Below are positions 24,326-34,717 of a stretch of 39,515 nt of DNA, one piece after another. The notes beneath the pieces were generated by a model. It worked only from the letters and a program-made list of their open reading frames with translations. It was not told the origin of the DNA and made no database searches. Position numbers and translations under genes: made by a program. This stretch comes from Comamonadaceae bacterium. GTDB lineage: Bacteria; Pseudomonadota; Gammaproteobacteria; Burkholderiales; Burkholderiaceae_C. The stretch covers positions 1 through 39,515 of the forward strand of contig CANKRG010000015.1 in NCBI GenBank assembly GCA_947485165.1, written 5' to 3'. The first letter of the stretch is position 1. Each line of letters opens with the position of its first letter.

Positions 24326-25974
24326 AATGCAAAAATATGATTATTGGGGTCATTTCTTTGGGATTACTCGTAGGCGCTGGTATCGGTGCTTATTGGGTTG
24401 GCATAAATCAAGGCATGGCTATGGGGGCAGGAGTTCAAACAAGTGGTGCTGCGTCTCCTGCCGGCACCAGCGTCAGTACTGACTCTGTGCCTCAAAGTAT
24501 TGCCGCAGGCGAAGACGCCACGCGGCGACATATCACCGCTGGCATCACAGCGGGTGATGTTGATCCAGCCACTGGACGAAAAGTGCTTTATTACCACGAC
24601 CCGATGGTGCCTGGCAACAAGTTCGACAAACCGGCCAAGTCGCCGTTCATGGACATGATGTTGGTTCCGGTGTATGCCGATGGGGATGGTGGCAATGACG
24701 GCAGTAAGGTCACGGTCAGCCCACGCATTCAACAAAATCTCGGGGTACGGACGGCTGAAGTCACCGAAGGCGTGCTGTCGCCGCAAGTCTCCGCCGTGGG
24801 CAATATTGCTTTCAACGAGCGAGATCAAGCCTTCGTTCAAGCCCGTGCGACCGGCTATATCGAACGCTTACATGTTCGCGCCACCCTGGATCGCGTGAAC
24901 AAAGGCCAAGCCTTGGCTGAGCTTTATGTGCCAGACTGGATAGCTGCACAAGAGGAATTCCTATCGGTACGACGTCTGCAGGGAGCAGATTTAGCCACCT
25001 TGGTTGACGCTGCCCGCCAGCGCATGCGCCAAGTGGGCATGAGTGAAGAACAAGTTCGATGGGTCGAAAGTACGGGTAAAACACAGTCTCGCATCACGCT
25101 CACAGCGCCCATCGGTGGGGTGGTGGTGGAACTGATGGCTCGCGAAGGCATGACGGTGATGCCTGGCGCCACCTTGTTTCGCATCAACGGTCTAAGCCGT
25201 GTTTGGGCAAACGCGGAAGTGCCTGAGAGTCAGGCTGCCTTGATTCGACCAGGCACCAAGGTTCAAGCAAGCAGCGCCGCCGCACCCGGTACCAGTCTGC
25301 TTGGCACGGTGCAAGCCATTATCCCCGAGGTAAATCAAACGACACGCACACTCAAGGCTCGTGTCGAGTTGGCCAACCCCGGTAATATGCTAATACCCGG
25401 CATGTTGATCAACATGCAATTCGTGGACATGCGGGCAGAAAAATCCCTGCTGATTCCCACTGAAGCAGTGATCCAAACGGGTAAACGCGTGGTGGTGATG
25501 CTGACCGAGGACAATGGCAAGTTCCGTCCGGTCGAGGTTGAAACCGGTATCGAAAGCAACGGGCAGACCGAGATCAAGCGCGGTCTGCAAGCTGGGCAAC
25601 GGGTGGTCGTGTCGTCGCAGTTTTTGATTGACTCGGAAGCCAGTCTCAAAGGCGTGGAAGCACGCTTGAACGATACACCCAAGCCGACCACGACCAATAC
25701 TGCACCGCGACATGAAGGCGATGCCAAGATAGAGGCGATCGGCAAAGACAGTATTACCCTGTCCCATGGCCCGATTCCGTCCATCAAATGGGGCCCGATG
25801 ACCATGGATTTCAAACTGCCGGCCAGTGGTAAGCCTCGTAACTTGTCGGCCAATGACAAGGTGAATTTTGAATTCTTTATGGATGCCGAGGGTTTACCGC
25901 AAATTACCCGAATTTATCCAAGCACGCCCGAACCGAAAGCAGCCATTGCCAAACCAGCTGGGAACAAACCATGA
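24322..25974 (+). CDS. cusB: efflux periplasmic adaptor CusB with C-terminal CusF domain (fusion)
   Basis: A 550-residue membrane-fusion protein linking CusA and CusC. An N-terminal anchor helix (5-28) is followed by a Met-rich stretch, a heavy-metal-binding segment ([11 protein letters not shown] to MDMMLVPVY, about 90-118), the barrel-sandwich and beta-barrel adaptor domains (about 125-440), and an extra CusF-type domain at about 466-535 with all Cu ligands: [17 protein letters not shown] (His, Trp, Met, Met). The operon thus encodes both a free CusF and a tethered one. It overlaps cusC and cusA by ATGA junctions at both ends. Confidence 0.92.
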   Translation: MKCKNMIIGVISLGLLVGAGIGAYWVGINQGMAMGAGVQTSGAASPAGTSVSTDSVPQSIAAGEDATRRHITAGITAGDVDPATGRKVLYYHDPMVPGNKFDKPAKSPFMDMMLVPVYADGDGGNDGSKVTVSPRIQQNLGVRTAEVTEGVLSPQVSAVGNIAFNERDQAFVQARATGYIERLHVRATLDRVNKGQALAELYVPDWIAAQEEFLSVRRLQGADLATLVDAARQRMRQVGMSEEQVRWVESTGKTQSRITLTAPIGGVVVELMAREGMTVMPGATLFRINGLSRVWANAEVPESQAALIRPGTKVQASSAAAPGTSLLGTVQAIIPEVNQTTRTLKARVELANPGNMLIPGMLINMQFVDMRAEKSLLIPTEAVIQTGKRVVVMLTEDNGKFRPVEVETGIESNGQTEIKRGLQAGQRVVVSSQFLIDSEASLKGVEARLNDTPKPTTTNTAPRHEGDAKIEAIGKDSITLSHGPIPSIKWGPMTMDFKLPASGKPRNLSANDKVNFEFFMDAEGLPQITRIYPSTPEPKAAIAKPAGNKP

Positions 25975-28900
25975 TTGCCAAGCTGATTCGCTGGTCAATT
26001 GTCAACCGCTTTCTGGTGTTGTTGGCAACTTTGATGGTCAGTGCCTGGGGCGTTTACTCGGTGATGCGCACACCCTTGGATGCTTTGCCCGACTTGTCGG
26101 ATGTCCAGGTCATCATCCGCACCAGTTATCCGGGTCAAGCACCACGCCTTGTAGAAAACCAAATCACCTACCCCCTGACCACGACCATGCTGTCGGTACC
26201 GGGAGCCAAGACGGTACGCGGGTACTCGTTCTTTGGTGACTCATTTGTCTACGTGTTGTTTGAGGATGGCACGGACTTGTACTGGGCTCGGTCTAGGGTG
26301 TTGGAATACCTGAACCAGGTGCAATCCCGCCTGCCAGCTGGCGCCAAAGCCACGCTCGGACCGGATGCCACGGGTGTGGGTTGGATTTACCAGTATGCGC
26401 TGATCGACCGTTCGGGTACACAGGATGCTTCGCAGCTGCGGGCCTTGCAAGACTGGTTTCTCAAGTACGAGCTCAAAACTGTGCCGAATGTGGCTGAAGT
26501 CGCCTCGGTCGGGGGCATGGTGCGCCAGTACCAGATCGTGTTGCAGCCCGATAAGCTAGCAGCTTACGGTATCCCGCAAAGCAAAGTGGTAGAAGCCATC
26601 CAAAAAGGCAACCAGGAAGCTGGTGGTTCGGTGCTAGAACTCGGTGAAGCTGAGTACATGGTACGCGCCAATGGCTACTTGCAATCATTGGATGATTTCA
26701 AAAAAGTACCACTAATGACGACCAAAACCGGTGTCTCGGTGCGTCTGGGTGATGTAGCACGTATCCAACTCGGGCCTGAAATGCGTAGAGGTATTGGCGA
26801 ACTCGATGGTGAGGGTGAAGCGACAGGTGGCGTGATCGTGATGCGCTCAGGTAAAAACGCGTTGGAAACCATTGCAGCCGTTAAAGCCAAACTCAAGACT
26901 TTGCAATCCAGCCTGCCAAAAGGCGTGGAAATTATCCCCGTCTACGACCGCTCCGGCTTGATTGAGAGGGCAGTGGAGAACCTGGGCTACAAGCTGCTGG
27001 AGGAGTTTGCGGTGGTGGCCGTGGTCTGTTTCATCTTCCTGTTTCACCTGCGCTCAGCCTTGGTGGCGATTGTGTCGCTGCCGTTGAGCATCCTGGCCGC
27101 TTTCATCGTCATGCATTACCAAGGCGTGAATGCCAACATCATGTCGTTGGGAGGAATTGCCATCGCCGTTGGTGCCATGGTCGATGCCGCCGTGGTGATG
27201 ATTGAGAATGCCCACAAGCATCTAGAGCATTGGAGCCATGCTCACCCAGATGAAAAACTGGAAGGCGAAGCGCGTTGGCGGGTGATTGGTGAATCCGCCG
27301 CTGAAGTAGGCCCTGCGCTGTTCTTCTCGTTGCTGATCATCACGCTGTCGTTTATTCCTGTGTTCACGCTGGAAGCGCAGGAAGGTCGTTTGTTCTCGCC
27401 CCTGGCCTTCACCAAGACCTATTCGATGGCCGCTGCGGCGGCACTGTCGGTCACACTGATCCCTGTGCTGATGGGTTACTTGATTCGAGGACGCATCCCC
27501 GAGGAGAAGGCCAACCCGTTGAATCGCTTCCTGATTGCTGTCTATCGTCCGTTGTTAAATGCGGTGCTGAACTGGCCCAAAGCCACCTTGGCAGGTGCTG
27601 CGCTCTTGCTCGGTTTGAGTTTGTGGCCTTTACAACACATAGGTGGTGAGTTTATGCCACGTCTGGACGAGGGTGATTTGCTCTACATGCCGTCCGCACT
27701 GCCAGGATTGTCAGCTGGCAAGGCTGGTGAGTTGCTGCAACAAACCGACCGGCTTATCAAGACCGTGCCCGAAGTGCTCAGCGTGTACGGCAAAGCTGGT
27801 CGTGCCGAAACGGCGACCGACCCTGCCCCGATGGAAATGTTCGAAACAACCATTCAGTTCAAGCCCAAAGACCAATGGCGACCTGGCATGACGCAGGACA
27901 AGCTGGTGGATGAGCTTGACCGCATCGTCAAAGTGCCCGGCCTGGCCAATATTTGGGTGCCACCGATTCGCAATCGCATCGATATGCTAGCAACCGGTAT
28001 TAAAAGTCCTGTGGGTGTAAAGGTGGCAGGTGCTGACTTGGCCATCATTGACCGCCTGACGGGCGAGATAGAAAAGGCGCTCAAAGATGTGCCTGGCGTC
28101 AGCAGCGCACTGGCCGAACGTCTCACAGGCGGCCGCTACGTGGATGTGAACATCAACCGTGATGCGGCAGCGCGCTTTGGTATGAACATTGCTGACGTTC
28201 AAGCCGTCATTACCTCAGCTGTGGGCGGTGACAACATAGGTGAAGTGGTTGAAGGTTTGCAGCGCTTTCCTATAAATATGCGTTACCCCCGTGAAACCCG
28301 TGATTCTCTGGAAAAGCTACGCAGTTTGCCTATGGTCGCTGAGAACGGCGCTAGGCTGGTGCTATCGGACGTGGCCGACATCCGCATCACCGATGGTCCA
28401 CCCATGTTGCGCAGCGAGAACGCCCGTCTCTCCGGCTGGGTGTATGTCGATATTCGAGGGCGGGATTTGCGCTCTGCGGTGCAGGATATGCAAAAGGCTG
28501 TTACCGAAAAAGTGGTTTTACCCGCTGGTTATTCGGTGTCTTGGTCAGGTCAGTTCGAGTTTTTAGAACGTGCTACGGCCAAGCTCAAGGTGGTGGTGCC
28601 GTTCACGCTGCTCATCATCTTTGTGTTGTTGTACGTGACCTTCAAGCGCTTTGACGAAGCGGTGTTGATCATGGCGACGCTGCCTTTTGCACTGATCGGT
28701 GGCATTTGGCTGCTGTACCTGCTGAACTATAACTTGTCAGTAGCGGGTGCGGTGGGGTTTATCGCGCTGGCGGGGGTGTCGGCAGAATTTGGCGTCATCA
28801 TGCTCTTTTACCTCAAACACGCTTGGGATGAACGCATTGCCCAAGGCAAAACCAGCACTGAAGACCTGTTGGATGCTATTCGTGAAGGTGCAGTATTGCG

Positions 28901-29090
28901 TGTGCGCCCAAAAGCCATGACAGTTGCCGTTATCTTGGCGGGCTTGTTTCCCATTATGTGGGGTACAGGAACCGGATCCGAGGTGATGCAGCGGATTGCT
29001 GCTCCCATGGTTGGCGGCATGATTACTGCACCGCTGCTGTCGATGTTCGTGGTGCCAGTTGTTTACTTATTGATGCGCAGACCAAAGTGA
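25971..29090 (+). CDS. cusA: heavy-metal RND efflux pump CusA (Cu/Ag type)
   Basis: A 1039-residue inner-membrane proton-driven transporter of the HME-RND family. Twelve-helix architecture with two large periplasmic loops; the TM4 signature [19 protein letters not shown] matches the Cu/Ag subgroup, not the Zn/Co one. The methionines that carry Cu(I) through CusA have counterparts in [20 protein letters not shown] and [14 protein letters not shown]. It starts in an ATGA overlap with cusB. It expels monovalent copper or silver from the periplasm and cytosol through CusC. Confidence 0.95.
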   Translation: MIAKLIRWSIVNRFLVLLATLMVSAWGVYSVMRTPLDALPDLSDVQVIIRTSYPGQAPRLVENQITYPLTTTMLSVPGAKTVRGYSFFGDSFVYVLFEDGTDLYWARSRVLEYLNQVQSRLPAGAKATLGPDATGVGWIYQYALIDRSGTQDASQLRALQDWFLKYELKTVPNVAEVASVGGMVRQYQIVLQPDKLAAYGIPQSKVVEAIQKGNQEAGGSVLELGEAEYMVRANGYLQSLDDFKKVPLMTTKTGVSVRLGDVARIQLGPEMRRGIGELDGEGEATGGVIVMRSGKNALETIAAVKAKLKTLQSSLPKGVEIIPVYDRSGLIERAVENLGYKLLEEFAVVAVVCFIFLFHLRSALVAIVSLPLSILAAFIVMHYQGVNANIMSLGGIAIAVGAMVDAAVVMIENAHKHLEHWSHAHPDEKLEGEARWRVIGESAAEVGPALFFSLLIITLSFIPVFTLEAQEGRLFSPLAFTKTYSMAAAAALSVTLIPVLMGYLIRGRIPEEKANPLNRFLIAVYRPLLNAVLNWPKATLAGAALLLGLSLWPLQHIGGEFMPRLDEGDLLYMPSALPGLSAGKAGELLQQTDRLIKTVPEVLSVYGKAGRAETATDPAPMEMFETTIQFKPKDQWRPGMTQDKLVDELDRIVKVPGLANIWVPPIRNRIDMLATGIKSPVGVKVAGADLAIIDRLTGEIEKALKDVPGVSSALAERLTGGRYVDVNINRDAAARFGMNIADVQAVITSAVGGDNIGEVVEGLQRFPINMRYPRETRDSLEKLRSLPMVAENGARLVLSDVADIRITDGPPMLRSENARLSGWVYVDIRGRDLRSAVQDMQKAVTEKVVLPAGYSVSWSGQFEFLERATAKLKVVVPFTLLIIFVLLYVTFKRFDEAVLIMATLPFALIGGIWLLYLLNYNLSVAGAVGFIALAGVSAEFGVIMLFYLKHAWDERIAQGKTSTEDLLDAIREGAVLRVRPKAMTVAVILAGLFPIMWGTGTGSEVMQRIAAPMVGGMITAPLLSMFVVPVVYLLMRRPK

Positions 29091-29124
29091 TGGCGTCATG
29101 ATTGATTGGGTTTACGATAGAGTT

Positions 29125-29685
29125 ATGAAAAAACTATCTCGTACAAAAAATTCTTTGAATCAACTAGCAACCAAGTTAGCTTTGAGCGCAAGCCTAGTTG
29201 CGGTGCTGGCAGGCTGCAGCACTTCAAATGAAGCCAACCTAGCGCCTATGCCCGTTGTCGCCCACGTCGATGTTGCTAAGTATTTGGGTACATGGCACCA
29301 AGTGGCTTGGATTCCTAATAGCTTTCAGGGCGATTGCGCCACTGACACCAAAGCCACTTACACATTGGATGGCAAAGACCTGCGCGTGCAAAACCAATGC
29401 AAAGATGCGAAGGGAAAAACGACAGAAGCCGTCGGTATCGCTAAAATCGTAGAAGGCAGCAACAACGCCAAACTGCGCGTCAGCTTCTTCCGCCCTTTTT
29501 ATGGCAACTATTGGGTGCTGGCCTTAGACCCAAACTACAAATGGGTGCTGGTAGGCGAACCTAAGCGTACTTTTGGCTGGGTGCTGGCGCGTGACAACAA
29601 GTTAGATCAAACGACTTTGAATCTAATCTTAGACCATGCAGTAGCCTTGGGTTATGACCGTGCTGCTTTTAAGTTGAGTCCGTGA
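29125..29685 (+). CDS. blc: outer-membrane lipoprotein lipocalin (Blc-like)
   Basis: A 186-residue lipocalin. The lipobox LAGC (Cys31) marks a lipoprotein. The lipocalin signature YLGTWHQVAWIPNSF and the later FFRPFYGNYWVLALDP, YKWVLVGEPKRTFGWVLAR segments match bacterial Blc, which binds lysophospholipids and fatty acids at the outer membrane. The start at 29125 is used because it yields a normal lipoprotein signal; an upstream in-frame start at 29098 adds nine residues. It lies 34 bp after cusA with no terminator between, so it probably shares the copper operon transcript. Confidence 0.9.
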   Translation: MKKLSRTKNSLNQLATKLALSASLVAVLAGCSTSNEANLAPMPVVAHVDVAKYLGTWHQVAWIPNSFQGDCATDTKATYTLDGKDLRVQNQCKDAKGKTTEAVGIAKIVEGSNNAKLRVSFFRPFYGNYWVLALDPNYKWVLVGEPKRTFGWVLARDNKLDQTTLNLILDHAVALGYDRAAFKLSP

Positions 29686-29705
29686 AACTAGAGAAATGAC
29701 ATGAA

Positions 29706-29740
29706 AAAAGCCTTGTAATCGATTGAATTACAAGGCTTTT
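29706..29740. terminator. bidirectional hairpin terminator after blc
   Basis: A perfect 14-bp stem (AAAAGCCTTGTAAT with its complement), a 7-base loop, and A/T runs on both sides. It can end the blc/copper transcript on the plus strand and the tRNA-Ser transcript on the minus strand. Confidence 0.88.
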
Positions 29741-29761
29741 CATGTTTAGCCAATTAAAAAT

Positions 29762-29851
29762 TGGCGGAGAAGGCGGGATTCGAACCCGCGGAAGGTATAA
29801 CCCTTCGCACGCTTTCCAGGCGTGTGACTTAAACCGCTCATCCACCTCTCC
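29762..29851 (-). tRNA. serX: tRNA-Ser(GGA)
   Basis: A 90-nt class II tRNA with encoded CCA. Acceptor GGAGAGG pairs with CTTCTCC (one G-U), the anticodon loop is CTGGAAA (anticodon GGA, serine UCC/UCU codons), it has a long variable arm, and the T arm contains GGGTTCGAATCCC. It lies between two hairpin terminators. Confidence 0.95.
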
Positions 29852-29874
29852 GTTGCCTTGATTTTACCCCATAA

Positions 29875-29908
29875 AAAAGCCACCTCGGCCTAAGCGGAGG
29901 TGGCTTTT
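29875..29908. terminator. hairpin terminator after the amino-acid binding protein gene
   Basis: A perfect 12-bp stem (AAAAGCCACCTC with its complement), a 10-base loop, and a T-run in the minus direction, 38 bp after the stop of the minus-strand binding-protein gene. Confidence 0.88.
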
Positions 29909-29945
29909 ACAATGTTAGCTTGCAGTTAGCTGCAAACAGTTTGGA

Positions 29946-31085
29946 TTAACGGATCACAGCCAAATCAACAGCCTTACCGCCTTTGTATGTTTTCAAAGTC
30001 AAAGCACCATTTTTGATGTCGCCTTTTTCGTCAAAAGTGATCGGGCCAGTTACACCAGCAAAATTGACAGTTTTAGCCAACACAGGCAGGTATTTAGCTG
30101 GCTCCGCAGAGTCAGCTTTCACCATCGCGGCAACCATCACGTTGACTGAGTCATACACGTAAGGTGCGTAGATTTGCACGTCAGCATTGAACTTAGCTTT
30201 GAACTTGGTTTTGAATGCTTCCATGCCTGCTTTTTGTGCGCCTTCAACGCCGCCAGCTTCTGCGCAATACACTTGGTCGTCTGCCATCGCGTCGCCAGCC
30301 AATTTAGCCAACTCAGCTGAACAGATGCCGTCGCCGCCCATGAACTTGGCATTGATACCGAGTGATTTCATCTGGCGCAACATGGGGCCAGCAACTGCGT
30401 CCATACCACCGAAGAAAATCACGTCAGGCTTTTTAGCTTTGAGGTTGGTCAAAATAGCCATGAAGTCTGTCGCTTTGTCTGTGGTGTACTCATGTCCAAC
30501 CACATTGCCTTTAGCGCCAGTAACTGCTTTCTTGAACTCATCAGCCACACCTTGGCCATAAGCAGTACGGTCATCAATCACAGCAATGGTCTTGCCTTTG
30601 AGTGTATTCACAGCGTAACGACCCAATGTGCCGCCCAAATGCACGTCATCAGCCACAACGCGGAACGTTGTTTTGAAGCCTTGGCGAGTGTATTTTGGGT
30701 TGGTCGCTGATGGGGAAATTTGTGGAATGCCGGCATCGCTGTAGATTTTTGAAGCAGGAATAGAAGTACCTGAATTCAAGTGACCTACCACGCCTTTGAC
30801 TTTTTGGTCAACCAGTTTTTGTGCCACTGACGTGCCTTGCTTTGGATCGCCAGCGTCGTCTTCAGCCAAGAGTTCAAACTTGACAACTTTACCGCCGATT
30901 TTCACGCCTTTGGCGTTCAACTCTTCGATGGCCAACTTAGCGCCATTTTCATTGTCTTTACCCAAGTGAGCGATGCCACCTGATGTTGGACCAACGTGGC
31001 CAATTTTAATAATTTCTTGTGCTGATACAACGCCAGCAGCCATGGCCAAAGCCGCAATAGCGACCAATTTCATCTTCATTTGCAT
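29946..31085 (-). CDS. livK: branched-chain amino acid ABC transporter substrate-binding protein (LivK-type)
   Basis: A 379-residue periplasmic binding protein of the Leu/Ile/Val family. The signal peptide ends VSAQ; the mature start EIIKIGHVGPTSGGIAHLGK is typical, as are VVGHLNSGTSIPASKIY, SPSATNP and the C-terminal GPITFDEKGDIKNG. GGAG lies about six bases before the ATG at 31085. No permease or ATPase genes are next to it, so it is a stand-alone receptor relying on transporter parts elsewhere. The exact ligand is not readable from the sequence. The 193-bp region upstream (31086-31278) shows no gene. Confidence 0.9.
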   Translation of the reverse strand: MQMKMKLVAIAALAMAAGVVSAQEIIKIGHVGPTSGGIAHLGKDNENGAKLAIEELNAKGVKIGGKVVKFELLAEDDAGDPKQGTSVAQKLVDQKVKGVVGHLNSGTSIPASKIYSDAGIPQISPSATNPKYTRQGFKTTFRVVADDVHLGGTLGRYAVNTLKGKTIAVIDDRTAYGQGVADEFKKAVTGAKGNVVGHEYTTDKATDFMAILTNLKAKKPDVIFFGGMDAVAGPMLRQMKSLGINAKFMGGDGICSAELAKLAGDAMADDQVYCAEAGGVEGAQKAGMEAFKTKFKAKFNADVQIYAPYVYDSVNVMVAAMVKADSAEPAKYLPVLAKTVNFAGVTGPITFDEKGDIKNGALTLKTYKGGKAVDLAVIR

Positions 31086-31278
31086 AGATTACTCCAAGTT
31101 AAAAAAAATCAAACTTAATAGTTGAGAAGCTTATTCAGCCACAACGGAGCGTACGATACATCAAAAAGAGACAGATACCACTAGGGAACACACTTAGATG
31201 AAAAAATCTAAATGAATTAATCTAGTTGTATAAGTCAAATTAATGCTGCATCAGTTTCACCGTTGAAGGCAATCAAGT

Positions 31279-34200
31279 CTAGCTACTTTCCACTGACAAT
31301 GGCTTAACGCTTTGCAGCTGCGCTGTGATGCTAGGGTTATCCCTAATCATGCGTTTAAGCTCCGGCACGCACGACCCGCAATGGGTGCCGCACTTCAAGC
31401 TGGCTTGCAGCTCGGTCAAGCGCCGCTCGTCCGAGCCAAAGCTTTTTGTTAGTTGCTCAGTAATCGCAGCATCCGTCACATTGAAGCAAGTACACACCGA
31501 TTTACCGCGCGACTGCACCGCGATAGGCGCTTTGCTGCCGGGCACCAGCAACATGCGACCATAGCTTTGCGCGGGCAAGCTGTCTTGCAGCAGCGTTTTG
31601 ACCCAGGCTTCAGAACGTGTGTCGCCCGCCAACAAAAAAGCTTCTAGTTCCGCATGCTCGCGGTTGCCAGTAAGCTTGATGGTGCGGTGTTGGCCTTTTT
31701 TCTTGTCGGCATAGCGCAATACTTGACTCGACTGGCTTGAACCTGCGGCTACGTTCAAACCTAGGACAGTTTCAATCTGCTTCAAAATTTCTTCAGTCGG
31801 CGCTTCATGCCCAGCGGCGCGGAACAGCAAACCTGTACGCGCGATTCCATTAGATTCAGAGCCAACATCTTTGTTATCCCCAAACGGCACACAGCTAGCA
31901 AAAGGGAACAAACGCATCAAAGCTTTCAGGGCTTCTCGTGCTGACAAAGCTTGATCACTCGGCAGCCAAGCCACGCCTAACAGCGTCCAAGGCAACTCGG
32001 CTTTTAAAATTTTGACAGCGGCATGCTTCAGCTCGGGCTGCTTGGATGTAGGGCAGAAAGCGGAGGTGGTGATCGCGTTGACACCCGCCAAACGCTCTCC
32101 GTTGCTGCTTTGACCGCTCAAATATTCCTCACCCCAATGCATGGCAATAAAGGCTTGGCTCATCCCTACTTCTTTGGATGCTTGCACGGGCAGCAAAATC
32201 GAGCCGCGCTTGCTGGTCACATGGACCAAATCGCCCTCTTTGATGAGCCGTCGGGTCATGTCCTGAACATTCATCTGCACAGACGGCTCAGCCACGTGAC
32301 CAAATAATTTACCCAAGGTACCGGTGCGGCTCATGCCATGCCATTGGTCACGCAGTCGGCCTGTGGTCAGGGAAAACGGAAAGCGCGACTCGCGCGGCTC
32401 TGACACCGGTTTGTAAACCGTGTTGACGAAGTTTGCTTTACCGCTGGCTGTGGGGAAAACATTGTCTTCATACAAACGCTCCTTGCCCACGGATTCGCCC
32501 TCCCTCATGGGCCACTGCAAAGGCGTTGCCTCTAACAGCGCATAACTCATACCAGTGATGTCCAAGTCACGCCCACGGGTAGATTCGCGGTGCTCCAGCC
32601 AGACGGATTCTGGCGTGGGGTAATCAAACATTCCCCGTTCGCCCTGAGCTTGTCGAAGGGTTTCGACAGAGCCTGTCCTGAGCCCGTCAAAGGGCTCAAC
32701 CCAAACGGACTTATTTTTCTCTGTAAGTAGTTTTTCCAATCGGCGCGCAAATTCAGCGGCTATCGACCAGTCATGCTGAGTCTCGCCCGGCGCTGCCACG
32801 GCGGGGCGAACTCGGCTGATGCGACGCTCCGTGTTGGTCACTGTGCCCTCTTTTTCGCCCCAAGTCGTCGCCGGCAGCAAAATATCGGCATAGGCGCAAG
32901 TGGCCGTCGTAGCAAACGCTTCTTGCACAATCACCAGCTCAGCGCGCTCCAAAGCTTTGCGTACGACCGCTTGATCGGGCATGCTTTGCGCGGGGTTGGT
33001 GCAAGCAATCCACAGCACTTTGATCTCGCCATCAGCAGCGGCTTGAAACATCTCAACGGCAGTTTTACCCGGTGTGGAAGGCACAGAAGGCACGTTCCAC
33101 AGCTTTTCAATCTCAGCCCGGTGCTCAGCATTCGCCAAATCACGGTGTCCACTCATCAAATTGGCCATGCCGCCCACTTCGCGGCCACCCATGGCATTGG
33201 GTTGACCGGTGAGCGACAAAGGGCCAGCGCCCAGTTTGCCGATTTGTTTGGTCGCCAAGTGCAAGTTGATGAGCGCGGCATTTTTGGCCGTCCCGCTGCT
33301 GGACTGGTTCAGCCCCTGGCAATACAAACTCAGCGTCGCTTTGCTGGTGGCAAACAGCTTGGCAGCAGCAAACAGATCTTCTTTTTTGATGCCGCAAATG
33401 TCAGCGGTCAGTTCAGGTGTGCAATCGCGCACCGTGGTTTTGAGGGCGTCAAAACCATCGGTATGGGTGTTGATGAAATCGTTGTTGATCCAGCCTTCCC
33501 ACAGCATGATGTGCAGCATGCCGTTGAACAGCATCACATCGGTGCCGGGCTGAATGGGTAAAAACAAGTCGGCCAGCTCCACCGTGTCGGTGCGGCGCGG
33601 GTCGGCCACGATGATTTTCATCGCCGGGTTGGTCTTTTTGGCGTCTTCAATGCGGCGGAACAAAATCGGGTGCGCAAACGCGGTGTTGCTGCCGACAATG
33701 AAAATGCAGCCCGCGTGGTTCACGTCGTCATAACAAGCCGGTGGCGCATCCGCACCCAGCGTTTGCTTGTAGCCGGCCACCGCGCTGCTCATGCACAGGC
33801 GGGAATTGCTGTCGATGTTGTTGGTGCCGATCAAGCCCTTGGCGAGCTTGTTGAAGACGTAATAGTCCTCCGTCAACAACTGACCTGAAATGTAAAACCC
33901 AACCGCATCCGGACCGTGGTCGCCAATGACTTGGGCAAACTTCTGCGCGGTGCTGTCCAGAGCTGCATCCCAAGAGATGCGTTGAGGGGCGGCAGTTCTA
34001 CTCGCACGCTGCATAGGGTGCAGCAAGCGGGTTTGCTGCGTCACCGCTGCCGTGGCTGTCAAATGCAGGTTGGCGCCTTTGGAGCAGAGTCGCCCAAAGT
34101 TGGCTGGATGCAGCGGGTCACCCCGCACACCGGTGATTTGATTGCCTTCAGACTCAATAACCACCCCGCAGCCTACGCCACAGTACGGGCACGTCGATTT

Positions 34201-34320
34201 GGTTTCGATTTTCAAATCCCGTTCGCCCTGAGCTTGTCGAAGGGTTGCGATTAAAGAGGCTTCGACAGTGCCTGTCCTGAGCCCGTCGAAGGGCTCAGCC
34301 CGAACGGTGTGGGAAGTCAT
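31279..34320 (-). CDS. nasA: assimilatory nitrate reductase catalytic subunit with C-terminal [2Fe-2S] domain
   Basis: A 1013-residue cytoplasmic molybdenum enzyme that reduces nitrate to nitrite for assimilation. The N-terminal [4Fe-4S] motif is CPYCGVGC (44-51) with Cys near 75 (GRLCSKGAN). The Mo-bisMGD domains follow, and the C-terminal BFD-like [2Fe-2S] domain (about 941-1000) shows CTCFNV and CGTHCGSC. Its ATG overlaps the nirD stop (ATGA). It is longer than usual partly because two REP elements are translated: residues 5-35 near the N-terminus and a block around residues 538-562. A TTG at codon 36 could be an alternative start that avoids the first element; the second is inescapable. 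Confidence 0.95.
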   Translation of the reverse strand: MTSHTVRAEPFDGLRTGTVEASLIATLRQAQGERDLKIETKSTCPYCGVGCGVVIESEGNQITGVRGDPLHPANFGRLCSKGANLHLTATAAVTQQTRLLHPMQRASRTAAPQRISWDAALDSTAQKFAQVIGDHGPDAVGFYISGQLLTEDYYVFNKLAKGLIGTNNIDSNSRLCMSSAVAGYKQTLGADAPPACYDDVNHAGCIFIVGSNTAFAHPILFRRIEDAKKTNPAMKIIVADPRRTDTVELADLFLPIQPGTDVMLFNGMLHIMLWEGWINNDFINTHTDGFDALKTTVRDCTPELTADICGIKKEDLFAAAKLFATSKATLSLYCQGLNQSSSGTAKNAALINLHLATKQIGKLGAGPLSLTGQPNAMGGREVGGMANLMSGHRDLANAEHRAEIEKLWNVPSVPSTPGKTAVEMFQAAADGEIKVLWIACTNPAQSMPDQAVVRKALERAELVIVQEAFATTATCAYADILLPATTWGEKEGTVTNTERRISRVRPAVAAPGETQHDWSIAAEFARRLEKLLTEKNKSVWVEPFDGLRTGSVETLRQAQGERGMFDYPTPESVWLEHRESTRGRDLDITGMSYALLEATPLQWPMREGESVGKERLYEDNVFPTASGKANFVNTVYKPVSEPRESRFPFSLTTGRLRDQWHGMSRTGTLGKLFGHVAEPSVQMNVQDMTRRLIKEGDLVHVTSKRGSILLPVQASKEVGMSQAFIAMHWGEEYLSGQSSNGERLAGVNAITTSAFCPTSKQPELKHAAVKILKAELPWTLLGVAWLPSDQALSAREALKALMRLFPFASCVPFGDNKDVGSESNGIARTGLLFRAAGHEAPTEEILKQIETVLGLNVAAGSSQSSQVLRYADKKKGQHRTIKLTGNREHAELEAFLLAGDTRSEAWVKTLLQDSLPAQSYGRMLLVPGSKAPIAVQSRGKSVCTCFNVTDAAITEQLTKSFGSDERRLTELQASLKCGTHCGSCVPELKRMIRDNPSITAQLQSVKPLSVESS
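32635..32708. repeat. REP family A copy inside nasA (middle)
   Basis: A 74-bp palindrome (CCGTTCG to CAAACGG) translated in frame as WVEPFDGLRTGSVETLRQAQ followed by GERG, between the molybdopterin domains. Confidence 0.9.
34219..34307. repeat. REP family A copy at the nasA N-terminus
   Basis: An 89-bp palindrome (CCGTTCG to CGAACGG) starting a few codons after the nasA ATG. It reads RAEPFDGLRTGTVEA, then LRQAQGER, just before the iron-sulfur motif. Confidence 0.9.
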
Positions 34321-34703
34321 GCGTTGACGCTGACCTTGCTACTTGGGCCCGCCATAGGCGCAGTTTGGTCTAAAGCCAAGGTGTCGAGCTCTGGCTGGTT
34401 CAGATGCACGACGCCATCGGTCACCTGCACGCGGAAGGCTTGGGTGCAACCCTCATCCGGCTCTTTGGCGCAGCCAGTCGCCAAGCCTATCGTCCAGTTG
34501 TGCAGCGGGCAAGCCACGCTGGTGCCGAACACGATACCTTGGCTCAAAGGGCCACCTTTGTGCGGGCAGCGGTCTAACAGCGCAAACACCTGGTCTTGGT
34601 CGTTGCGAAACACCGCCACGTCCATGCCCTTGGCACGCTGCACGCGGCGTGAACCCAAGACGGGAATGTCTTGCACCAGACAGATTTTTTTCCATTCACT
34701 CAT
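34317..34703 (-). CDS. nirD: nitrite reductase (NADH) small subunit, Rieske-type
   Basis: A 128-residue cytoplasmic partner of NirB. The Rieske pattern is CPHKGGPLSQG and CPLHNW (Cys-x-His and Cys-x2-His), so unlike some NirD proteins it retains cluster ligands. AGGAT lies about six bases upstream of the ATG. It starts 14 bp after nirB and overlaps nasA by four bases. Confidence 0.93.
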   Translation of the reverse strand: MSEWKKICLVQDIPVLGSRRVQRAKGMDVAVFRNDQDQVFALLDRCPHKGGPLSQGIVFGTSVACPLHNWTIGLATGCAKEPDEGCTQAFRVQVTDGVVHLNQPELDTLALDQTAPMAGPSSKVSVNA

Positions 34704-34717
34704 ATTTCTATCCTGAC

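Noticed and set aside
32773-33561. Long plus-strand ORF opposite nasA, and similar long ORFs opposite nirB, aceE and the hydroxylase
   Set aside because: Low-complexity antisense frames over strongly conserved genes; no family signals or start sites.
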